Positions 6,049-13,356 of a stretch of 14,035 nucleotides of DNA are shown here, in pieces (within the stretch, counting starts at the first letter, position 1; each line of letters begins with the position of its first letter). Both the position numbers and the translations under genes were made by a program. The notes under the pieces were generated by a model. It did not search any database. It was not told the origin of the DNA and saw nothing but the letters and a program-made list of their open reading frames with translations. This stretch comes from Gammaproteobacteria bacterium (lineage in GTDB: Bacteria; Pseudomonadota; Gammaproteobacteria; Tenderiales; Tenderiaceae). The stretch is taken from the NCBI GenBank assembly GCA_027001525.1, contig JALTMR010000333.1:1-14035 (forward strand), in the 5' to 3' direction.

Positions 6049-9000
6049 ATGTATTGCTCATTTCTCAGTGCAGTAAACGAGCATTGACAGAGACACGACG
6101 TATTCTGGATCAGTTTGCCGAGCGCCGTGGGGATCGTACATGGCAAACACCTATCACCCTTCAGGGTTTGCAAACCCTGCACAAAATGTTGCGCAAAACT
6201 GCCCGCAAGAACACTGCCGTAGCTTGCCACTGGATTCGTGGTAAAGATCACAGTGAATTGATGTGGATTGTAGGGGATGCGAAGCGTTTCAATACCCAAG
6301 GAGCAACCCCTACCAATACCACGGCGCGAGATGTGCTTCGCAGTGATCATGAAGACGATTGGCATACGGCCGAGGATATTCGCCTATTGGCTTCCATCGC
6401 TGCACTAATGCACGATCTGGGCAAAGCCAACGATGCTTTCCAGAAAAAACTTAAACGCAAACGCGGTCAGCCCATTGCTGATGCCTATCGCCATGAGTGG
6501 GTTTCACTTCGCCTGTTTCAGGCCTTTGTCGGGAATCGAAGTGATGAGGCGTGGTTGGAGAGTCTCAGCGAATTGCAGCCCGAAGAGAAGCCTTTCTGGG
6601 TGTCAGAACTCCTGCGTGATGGCGTGGATGAATTGAAAAAGGGGAGACTTCCATTCAAAAAACAGTCAACCCTGGTACAAGTCATTGGTTGGTTGATCGT
6701 CAGTCACCACCGTATGCCTGCTTCGCTGGAAGGGGTGGGCGATTATGATCTGGAAGACCTTCCCAAGGCGATCAGTGCTGCCTGGTGTGGTGCTCGGGAT
6801 GATGCGGATAAGGCTGCTTGCTGGGCGTTTAACAAGGGGTTGCCGTTTGCCAGCAAACACTGGTGCGAACATGTAAGGAGCCTGGCCACAAAAATATTGA
6901 GTCGGCCCTGTTTGTTGTCTGAGCCGTGGTTGGACAACCCTTATGTTATGCACCTCTCCCGCTTGGCGCTGGTGCTGGCGGATCACTACTACTCATCAGA
7001 GCCAAGCCACTCTCGTTATGGTGATGCGGGATTTCCCTTGGCCGCCAATACCGACAGGAAAAGTGGCGCTCTTAAGCAGCGTCTGGATGAACACTTGATC
7101 GGCGTTGAGGTGAACGCCAGTCGCATTGTTCGTGCGCTGCCTCGCCTGGCCAGGCAACTGCCAAGAATCGCCCGCCATAAAGGGTTTCGGCAGCGTAGTA
7201 AAGTAGCTCGTTTTCGGTGGCAGGATCGGGCTTACGATCTGGCGGCCAGTCTGCAAGCCAGCAGTGCCGAGCACGGTTTTTTTGGCGTGAATATGGCGTC
7301 CACTGGGTGTGGAAAAACGCTGGCCAATGGGCGCATCATGTACGGCCTTTCGGACCCTCAAAGGGGGGCGCGTTTCAATATCGCTCTGGGGCTGCGCACG
7401 CTAACGTTGCAAACAGGGGATGCCTACAGGGAACTTTTGGGGCTGGGAGAAGAAGATCTCGCTGTATTGGTCGGCGGTGGTGCCATTCGCGCCCTGCATG
7501 ACCAGCAAAGGGCTGATGAGAGTGCCCTGGCGCTTTCCGGTGCTGAATCACAGGCATCGTTGTTGCCCGAGAATCAAAGCGTTCATTTTGAAGGCAGTCT
7601 TGAGGATGGCCCTCTCAACCGGTGGCTAAAGAGTAACCATGATGCCCAGAAGTTGATCAATGCCCCCATTCTTGCTTGTACCATTGATCACCTCATACCC
7701 GCTACCGAGGGAACGCGAGGAGGGCGGCAGATCGCACCCATGCTGCGCCTGATGAGTTCTGACTTGGTGTTGGACGAGCCCGATGACTTCAGCCTGGAAG
7801 ACCTGCCCGCACTTAGCCGGTTGGTCAACTGGGCCGGAATGCTTGGAAGCCGGGTATTGCTCTCATCTGCAACGCTGCCGCCAGCGCTGATTCAGGGGCT
7901 GTTCCAGGCCTATCGAAAAGGGCGTGAGATCTATCAGAAAAATCGGGGTGAGGGACGCAAAAGCACCGACGTTTGCTGTGCCTGGTTTGATGAATTTTCG
8001 ACGCCAAAATCCAGCCAGCACACGTACGATGAGTCATACGTGGCGGCCCACAATGCATTCGTGGCCAACCGCTTGAAGCGGTTGGCTGATATTGCCCTGA
8101 AAGAAAACCGGCGGATAGTGAAAATTCACACCGTCAAAACGATTACTTCCAAAAAAAGAGAAGCGATATGCGAGGCGTTGGCAGAGGACGTGCGGCCGTT
8201 GATCCACAGTCTCCATAAAAGCAACGCCACTACCGACCCGCAAACGGGTAAACAGGTCAGCTTCGGCTTGGTTCGCATGGCCAATATCAATCCATTGGTG
8301 AGGGTGGCTCAAACGCTCTATAAGCAGGGGGCGGAAGCGGATTGTCGTATCCATCTTTGCGTTTACCACTCCCAGCACCCGTTGCTGGTGCGTTCGTCCA
8401 TTGAGCGCAAATTGGACGTACTGCTCAATCGGAAACAACCGATGGCCATATTTGAGAATACCGAGCTGTGCCAAACGCTTATGGGTTACCCCGAGACACA
8501 TCATCTCTTTGTTGTGCTTGCTACTGCCGTGGCCGAAGTCGGGCGCGATCACGATTACGACTGGGCTATCGTCGAGCCATCTTCCATGCGTTCCATTATT
8601 CAGTTGGCCGGGCGTGTGCGACGGCATCGAGTCGAGCAATACGGTGAAACAAATATCCATCTGCTCGATACCAACGTCAAACACTTGGAGCTTGGTCCGG
8701 GTACCCCCGCATTCTGTCGCCCGGGTTTTGAAACCAAACACTTCTTGCTGAGAAGCCATCATTTGAAGGATCTGCTTACCCCGGAGCAGTTAGCCGTCAT
8801 TGATGCCAGTAGCCGTATTAGGGAAAGCGATATCTTGCGGCCCGACCAAAGCCTGGTGGATCTGGAGCACGCTAGTCTGCGAGATCTGATGCTGCCATCG
8901 AAGGATGGCGGAGGGGGGGTAAAAAAATCAGCTTACGAATGGTGGGAAAGCCGCGCTAACCTGAGCGGCTTTCTGCAAAGGGCGCAGCCTTTTCGGCATG

Positions 9001-9305
9001 ACCCTCTGGGTCGTCAACGCTACGCACTGTTGCTTGATGAAGATGAGGCGATACAGTTCTGCAAGATTAACCCGGGGGAAAAGCCGATTTTGTCGAACAG
9101 TCTTAAGCATGAGCTGAAGCCCGAACAAGGTCCGCGTATCGAATTCTGGGGCGAACCGGAATATGAAACCGCATTGAACGAACTGGCTGAACGATTTGAT
9201 ATAGAACCGGCAGAGTGCGCCAGGCGATTTGGTTTTATCGATTTGCCGGCAGATGAAAATGCCAAGGGTTGGCATTACCATGCAGCTTTGGGGTTTAGTC
9301 GATAG
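6045..9305 (+). CDS. cas3: Type I-F Cas2-Cas3 fusion: adaptation subunit plus HD nuclease-helicase
   Basis: Single 1086-residue protein typical of I-F. Residues 1 to about 95 are the Cas2 domain (MNVLLISQCSKRALTETRRI, then ACHWIRGKDHSELMWIVGD). The HD nuclease domain follows, with LMHDLGKAND at H123-D124 and a further metal-ligand-type histidine at H150 (AYRHEW). The superfamily 2 helicase shows Walker A TGCGKT (K424), Walker B DEPD (577-580), motif III SAT (608-610) and motif VI QLAGRVRR (853-860); VAEVGRDHDYD precedes motif VI. The C-terminal region is the Cas3-type accessory domain. The Csy complex recruits it to unwind and degrade target DNA, and its Cas2 part bridges Cas1 dimers during adaptation. 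All motifs are intact. It overlaps cas1 by 4 bases and is followed by 52 bases before csy1. Confidence 0.97.
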   Translation: MNVLLISQCSKRALTETRRILDQFAERRGDRTWQTPITLQGLQTLHKMLRKTARKNTAVACHWIRGKDHSELMWIVGDAKRFNTQGATPTNTTARDVLRSDHEDDWHTAEDIRLLASIAALMHDLGKANDAFQKKLKRKRGQPIADAYRHEWVSLRLFQAFVGNRSDEAWLESLSELQPEEKPFWVSELLRDGVDELKKGRLPFKKQSTLVQVIGWLIVSHHRMPASLEGVGDYDLEDLPKAISAAWCGARDDADKAACWAFNKGLPFASKHWCEHVRSLATKILSRPCLLSEPWLDNPYVMHLSRLALVLADHYYSSEPSHSRYGDAGFPLAANTDRKSGALKQRLDEHLIGVEVNASRIVRALPRLARQLPRIARHKGFRQRSKVARFRWQDRAYDLAASLQASSAEHGFFGVNMASTGCGKTLANGRIMYGLSDPQRGARFNIALGLRTLTLQTGDAYRELLGLGEEDLAVLVGGGAIRALHDQQRADESALALSGAESQASLLPENQSVHFEGSLEDGPLNRWLKSNHDAQKLINAPILACTIDHLIPATEGTRGGRQIAPMLRLMSSDLVLDEPDDFSLEDLPALSRLVNWAGMLGSRVLLSSATLPPALIQGLFQAYRKGREIYQKNRGEGRKSTDVCCAWFDEFSTPKSSQHTYDESYVAAHNAFVANRLKRLADIALKENRRIVKIHTVKTITSKKREAICEALAEDVRPLIHSLHKSNATTDPQTGKQVSFGLVRMANINPLVRVAQTLYKQGAEADCRIHLCVYHSQHPLLVRSSIERKLDVLLNRKQPMAIFENTELCQTLMGYPETHHLFVVLATAVAEVGRDHDYDWAIVEPSSMRSIIQLAGRVRRHRVEQYGETNIHLLDTNVKHLELGPGTPAFCRPGFETKHFLLRSHHLKDLLTPEQLAVIDASSRIRESDILRPDQSLVDLEHASLRDLMLPSKDGGGGVKKSAYEWWESRANLSGFLQRAQPFRHDPLGRQRYALLLDEDEAIQFCKINPGEKPILSNSLKHELKPEQGPRIEFWGEPEYETALNELAERFDIEPAECARRFGFIDLPADENAKGWHYHAALGFSR

Positions 9306-9325
9306 TATTGTTCTAAAAGGGAGAG

Positions 9326-9340
9326 ATGAATAATGGATAG
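9326..9340 (+). other. Four-codon micro-ORF before csy1
   Basis: AAGGGAGAG immediately precedes ATG AAT AAT GGA TAG, in a different frame from csy1. It has a better-looking ribosome binding site than many real genes here but encodes only MNNG. It may be chance, or a ribosome-loading leader for the effector half of the operon. Confidence 0.2.
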
Positions 9341-9357
9341 AGTTCGGGAGTACCCAT

Positions 9358-10656
9358 ATGAATGAGTCAGTTACTCAAATAAAATCAGTGATTGAGGAGT
9401 TCTTGGATAAACGTCTGCAATCTAAACTAGATAAACTCAAAGAAGGGGAGGATGAGAAGCGGCAGAAGTTGCTCGAGTCTCATCAGCCGGGAGTGTGGAT
9501 TGCTGATGCTGCACACCGCGTTGGCCAGATTCAGCAGATTACACATGCCCTCAAATATATTCATCCAGACGCCAAGGGAACGAACCTGAACTCACCGGGG
9601 AATTCGGAAAGCGGTGACGTTCTGGTCGGTACTCATACTATTGCAGGTAGGTGTTTTACTGATGTGGTGGGTAATGCCGCCGCTTTGGATGTCTATAAAT
9701 TCTTGCGCTTGGAGGTGGGGGGTAAAACGCTTCTCTCCCGGGCCGTAGAGAATGATCCGGCCTTGAGGCTGGCATTTTCTTCCGATGAAGCGAAGGCGAC
9801 ACTGTGGATGGCTGCGTTTTCAAAACTGACGCAAAGCAAAGGTGTGCCAGCTTCTCACAAGATGGCGAAGCAGATCTACTGGCCCATAGAATATAAACGA
9901 TATCATCTTCTCGGACCCTTGTTTCCCACCTCATTGGTGCACCAAGTCTGGTCCACGATTCGAGAGGCACGTTTTTCGGAAGAGGCCAAATTAGCGCGTG
10001 AAGCGCGCAAGCAAAAAAAGGGGCACCCTCGTGGGTATAGTGAATATCCGAATCTGGTGATACAGCAGTTCGGGGGGACCAAACCTCAAAATATTAGTCA
10101 GCTAAACAGTGAACGCTATGGTGAGAATTACCTGTTGCCTTCGTGCCCCCCGAGCTGGAGGTCTGACCCCGTAAAGCCGCCCTTGCGGGTTGAGAGCGTG
10201 TTCGATGGTTGGTTCAGTCGTCGTTCTCGGGTAAAGCATTTGGTCGCCACCTTGCGTGGCTATCTCCATAGCCTGCCCGCAGATAGAACCAATATTGCCA
10301 TGCGTAGTAAACGTGCCGAGCTAGTGGGCTACATCATTGATGAACTGCTGTTGTTTGCGGCCGAATTACGTGAACTGGATCAGGCCTGGTCACGAGATGA
10401 GGCATGTAAACTCAATGAGGATGAGAGCTGTTGGTTGAATCCGGCACGGGCGGAAATCGATCCAGAGTTTTCCAAGGTCTACACCTGGGGCGATTGGAAA
10501 GAGAGCGTCTGTAAACGTTTTGCCAATTGGCTTAATGCTCAACTCACCAGGAAAAGAGATCCACTGCCTCTCGATGACGCCTCGGCCAAGCAGTTTAAGG
10601 TTGATCTAGAGAAAGAACTTCGGTTCTTACGCCAGGAGGTTAACAGCTATGAATAA
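9358..10656 (+). CDS. csy1: Csy complex large subunit Csy1 (Cas8f)
   Basis: Large subunit of the I-F surveillance complex, which with Cas5f caps the crRNA 5' handle and reads the CC protospacer-adjacent motif on the target. It has 432 residues, close to the 434 of P. aeruginosa Csy1. Recognisable family features are the N-terminal helix (IEEFLDKRLQSKLDKL), WIADAAHRVGQIQQITHALKYIHPDAKGTN, DVVGNAAALDVYKFL, AKQIYWPI, the central NISQLNSERYGENYLLPSCPP segment and a helical C terminus (YTWGDWKESVCKRFANWLN). I cannot name the PAM-reading residues with certainty. The start ATG 9358 has GGGAG seven bases upstream. The end overlaps csy2 by 8 bases. Confidence 0.95.
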   Translation: MNESVTQIKSVIEEFLDKRLQSKLDKLKEGEDEKRQKLLESHQPGVWIADAAHRVGQIQQITHALKYIHPDAKGTNLNSPGNSESGDVLVGTHTIAGRCFTDVVGNAAALDVYKFLRLEVGGKTLLSRAVENDPALRLAFSSDEAKATLWMAAFSKLTQSKGVPASHKMAKQIYWPIEYKRYHLLGPLFPTSLVHQVWSTIREARFSEEAKLAREARKQKKGHPRGYSEYPNLVIQQFGGTKPQNISQLNSERYGENYLLPSCPPSWRSDPVKPPLRVESVFDGWFSRRSRVKHLVATLRGYLHSLPADRTNIAMRSKRAELVGYIIDELLLFAAELRELDQAWSRDEACKLNEDESCWLNPARAEIDPEFSKVYTWGDWKESVCKRFANWLNAQLTRKRDPLPLDDASAKQFKVDLEKELRFLRQEVNSYE

Positions 10657-11626
10657 CCCGAAGGCTTTGATTCTATTACCCCGTTTGCAGGTGCAAAATG
10701 CCAACGCTATCTCTGGTCCTTTGACCTGGGGATTTCCATCACCTACTGCATTTTCCGGCTTTGTCCATGCGCTGGAGCGTCGGTTAGGTGATGAGCTGGA
10801 GGAGGGTTTTGGAGGCGTTGGCATTGTTTGCCACCAGTTTGACCCTCAGGTGACCCAACCCGGTGGTAAATATACCCGGGTATTTAATCTGACTCGAAAC
10901 CCCACTGGTAAAAAAGGTGAGACGTTGGCCATCGTGGAGGAGGGGCGCGCCCACATGGAGGTCAGCTTGCTGATCTCACTGGCTGATCATCTGGATGAGG
11001 AGGACCAAGAGGAGCTTGTGAGTCGGCTGATTGAGGTCATCTACACTCTGCGATTGGCGGGTGGCTCAATTATGCCTAAGCGCATTGGTGAACGTTACGC
11101 CCCGCAATATTTCTCTTTTCCGCGAGACAAAGAGAGTCAGGATCAGGTATTTCGCAAACTGCGCCGTCGTTTGCTTCCCGGGTTTGCCCTGGTGTTGCGA
11201 GAAGATCGTCTTGAGGCGCGCCTGAATGAGATGAAGCTTGATGAAGGTCATGGTGAGGTAAATGCACTGGATGCCCTGCTCGATTTCTCTCGCCTGAATA
11301 TAGAGCCGGGGGAAAACCCTGACAATCCTGAAACGGCACAGTGGAAAGTGCGAAGCGATCCAGGCTGGCTGGTGCCCATTCCTGTTGGATATGCGGCAAT
11401 TTCCCCGCTCTATGAGGCGGGAGAAGTTCAGAATGCCCGAGATGAAGAGACACCTTTTCGTTTTGTAGAGAATCTCTACTCACTGGGCGAGTGGGTTAGC
11501 CCCCACAGGCTGGCCACCCTGCAACAACTGTTATGGCATAGCGAAACAGATGTTGAGCGTGGCATATATCGTTGTGTCAACCATTACCCCCAATACCTAA
11601 CAAACTCTACCCAAGCCACTACATAA
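10649..11626 (+). CDS. csy2: Csy complex subunit Csy2 (Cas5f)
   Basis: Cas5-type RAMP protein of 325 residues that pairs with Csy1 to hold the 8-nucleotide 5' handle of the crRNA. The N terminus ALILLPRLQVQNANAISGPL followed by WGFPSPTAFSGFVHALERRL is the Csy2 hallmark; the region ending RIGERYAPQ and the late GWLVPIPVGYAAISPLYE are also typical. The start ATG 10649 lies inside the last codons of csy1, 9 bases after a perfect AGGAGG at 10634-10639, so the two subunits are probably made in step. It is followed by 12 bases containing AAGGAG before csy3. Confidence 0.95.
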   Translation: MNNPKALILLPRLQVQNANAISGPLTWGFPSPTAFSGFVHALERRLGDELEEGFGGVGIVCHQFDPQVTQPGGKYTRVFNLTRNPTGKKGETLAIVEEGRAHMEVSLLISLADHLDEEDQEELVSRLIEVIYTLRLAGGSIMPKRIGERYAPQYFSFPRDKESQDQVFRKLRRRLLPGFALVLREDRLEARLNEMKLDEGHGEVNALDALLDFSRLNIEPGENPDNPETAQWKVRSDPGWLVPIPVGYAAISPLYEAGEVQNARDEETPFRFVENLYSLGEWVSPHRLATLQQLLWHSETDVERGIYRCVNHYPQYLTNSTQATT

Positions 11627-11638
11627 GGAGATGTAACC

Positions 11639-12658
11639 ATGTCTGACTTAAAAACTGCTTCCGTACTAGCTTTTGAACGTAAACTTGACCCTTCCGATGC
11701 TGTTTTCAGCGCCGGGTGTTGGGATGATAAAGAAAATAGCCGGCAGTGGCCTGATATCAAGGTGGTGGAGAAATCCGTGCGCGGCACGATCTCGAATCGT
11801 CTGAAAACCAAAGACCAAGACCCTACTAAACTGGATGCAGCCATTGAAAATCCAAATCTCCAAACAGTTGACGTCGCTATGCTGCCTAATGATGCGGATA
11901 CCTTGTGTGTTCGTTTTACCCTCAAAATACTGGGGGGCGCAGGCACCCCTTCTGCCTGTAACAATGTTGAGTATCAGAAGAAACTTCAACAGACCGTGCA
12001 ACAATACGTTGAGCAAAGTGGCTTTAGCGAGTTGGCGCACCGCTATGCCCACAATATAGCCAACGGTCGCTTTCTCTGGCGCAACCGCTTGGGGGCAGAG
12101 CAGATAATTGTTCAGGTAAATCATCTGAAGAATGGCGCCACAGCGCAGAGCTGGTCATTTGATGCGCTGGATTTTTCAATACGAAGCTTTGACGTTCCGC
12201 GTAGTGCTGAATCCGATTTCATGGCAATGGCCAGTGTGATAGAAGCAGGTTTGTCTGGTGAGTGCTTTGCGCTTCTGGAGGTACTTGCCTACGCTCGTGT
12301 GGGTGATGGGCAAGAGGTTTATCCATCGCAAGAACTTATTCTTGATCGCGGTACGACGGGAAAAAGTAAAACACTCTATGTCGTAGGAGATGGAGTGGCT
12401 GGAATGCACAGCCAGAAAATTGGAAATGCGTTACGAACCATAGATACCTGGCACGGTGATAGCGTTGGCCCTATTGCTGTTGAACCTTATGGGTCAGTCA
12501 CCTCACTGGGAAAAGCCTATCGTCAGCCCAAGCAGAAAATTGATTTTTATAACCTTCTGGATAGCTGGATCATCAAAGACAAAGCGCCGGATGAAGGTAA
12601 CCAGCACTATGTAATGGCGACCCTGGTGCGCGGCGGTGTGTTTGGTGAAAAGGGGTAG
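11639..12658 (+). CDS. csy3: Csy complex backbone subunit Csy3 (Cas7f)
   Basis: Cas7-type RAMP protein of 339 residues; in characterised I-F complexes six copies coat the crRNA spacer. The family signature opens the protein ([19 protein letters not shown]), followed by [52 protein letters not shown], and [18 protein letters not shown]. The late [31 protein letters not shown] is also characteristic. The start ATG 11639 has AAGGAG 9 bases upstream, a strong site that fits the high copy need of this subunit. It is separated from csy4 by 3 bases. Confidence 0.96.
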   Translation: MSDLKTASVLAFERKLDPSDAVFSAGCWDDKENSRQWPDIKVVEKSVRGTISNRLKTKDQDPTKLDAAIENPNLQTVDVAMLPNDADTLCVRFTLKILGGAGTPSACNNVEYQKKLQQTVQQYVEQSGFSELAHRYAHNIANGRFLWRNRLGAEQIIVQVNHLKNGATAQSWSFDALDFSIRSFDVPRSAESDFMAMASVIEAGLSGECFALLEVLAYARVGDGQEVYPSQELILDRGTTGKSKTLYVVGDGVAGMHSQKIGNALRTIDTWHGDSVGPIAVEPYGSVTSLGKAYRQPKQKIDFYNLLDSWIIKDKAPDEGNQHYVMATLVRGGVFGEKG

Positions 12659-12661
12659 ACC

Positions 12662-13225
12662 ATGGATCACTATCAGGATATTAAAATCGTGCCTGATCCC
12701 GAATTCCCTATATCCATGTTAATGAATTCGATGTTTGCTAAATTGCACCGGGTGTTGGTTCAATTACAAAGCCATCAAGTAGGCATTAGTTTTCCCCGTG
12801 TTAGGGACAAACAGCAGATGCTGGGGGATGTGTTACGTCTTCATGGGTCAGTGCAGTCGTTGCAGCATCTGCAATCGCAAAATTGGTTAAAGGGAATGGC
12901 TGACCATCTGGAGCTGGCGGATATTATTCCAGTGCCTGGTTCCACGCAACACTGCCAGGTGAGAAGGGTGCAGGTGAAGTCGAATGTTGAAAGGTTGCGT
13001 CGTCGTTACCGCAAGCGACACGGAGTCACAGAGCAAGAGGCCATTGCCATGATTCCCGAGTCTGTGGAAAAGAGAGTAAACCTTCCTTTTCTTCAATTGA
13101 AAAGCCGGAGCACAGGGCAGAGCTTCCGACTGTTTGTTGAACACCATCCTCCCCAGAAGCAGGCCGAGGCCGGGCGCTTCAATACCTATGGGCTCAGCAC
13201 CACTGCCACCGTCCCTTGGTTCTGA
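12662..13225 (+). CDS. cas6f: CRISPR pre-crRNA endoribonuclease Csy4 (Cas6f)
   Basis: Sequence-specific ribonuclease of 187 residues that cuts pre-crRNA at the 3' base of each repeat hairpin and stays bound to the 3' end as part of the Csy complex. Residue numbers match P. aeruginosa Csy4 strikingly: catalytic H29 (AKLHRV) and S148 (LKSRS), hairpin contacts R102, R115 and R119 in the Arg-rich segment RVQVKSNVERLRRRYRKRHG, and F155 (GQSFRLF). The C terminus FNTYGLSTTATVPWF is the usual family ending. The start ATG 12662 follows AAGGGG in the csy3 tail. It is the last gene of the operon, and the array with its matching hairpin begins 131 bases downstream. Confidence 0.97.
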   Translation: MDHYQDIKIVPDPEFPISMLMNSMFAKLHRVLVQLQSHQVGISFPRVRDKQQMLGDVLRLHGSVQSLQHLQSQNWLKGMADHLELADIIPVPGSTQHCQVRRVQVKSNVERLRRRYRKRHGVTEQEAIAMIPESVEKRVNLPFLQLKSRSTGQSFRLFVEHHPPQKQAEAGRFNTYGLSTTATVPWF

Positions 13226-13356
13226 CAACCCTTTTTCAGACAAACCGTCAGAAAGCAATAAAAACAAGAGGTTAAACCCATCCTTGAAATTAGGGTGGGT
13301 TTTCTTTGTATAGGGAATGCTCTTTTAAAATTAGGAAGTTATACTCGTAAGGGCTG
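13226..13356 (+). promoter_or_regulatory. CRISPR leader with candidate array promoter
   Basis: AT-rich stretch between csy4 and the first repeat, on the correct side for leader-proximal spacer insertion given the repeat orientation. Two promoter readings exist. TTGAAA (13284-13289), in the loop of the terminator hairpin, stands 17 bases from TGTATA (13307-13312). Alternatively, TATACT (13340-13345) matches the -10 consensus at 5 of 6 but lacks a -35 box and would start transcription only about 5 bases before the repeat. A close match to the IHF consensus was not found by eye. That a leader is here is well supported by position; the exact promoter is not. Confidence 0.6.
13274..13307 (+). terminator. 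Intrinsic terminator of the cas operon
   Basis: AAACCCATCCT (13274-13284) pairs with AGGGTGGGTTT (13292-13302) in an 11-bp stem with one T-G wobble and a 7-base loop, TGAAATT. TTTTCTTT follows at 13300-13307. It would stop cas transcription before the array, so the array needs its own promoter downstream of or overlapping it. Confidence 0.72.

Noticed and set aside
8034..8762. 242-codon open frame on the minus strand within cas2-3
   Set aside because: It is an antisense shadow of the helicase region, which carries intact motifs on the plus strand.
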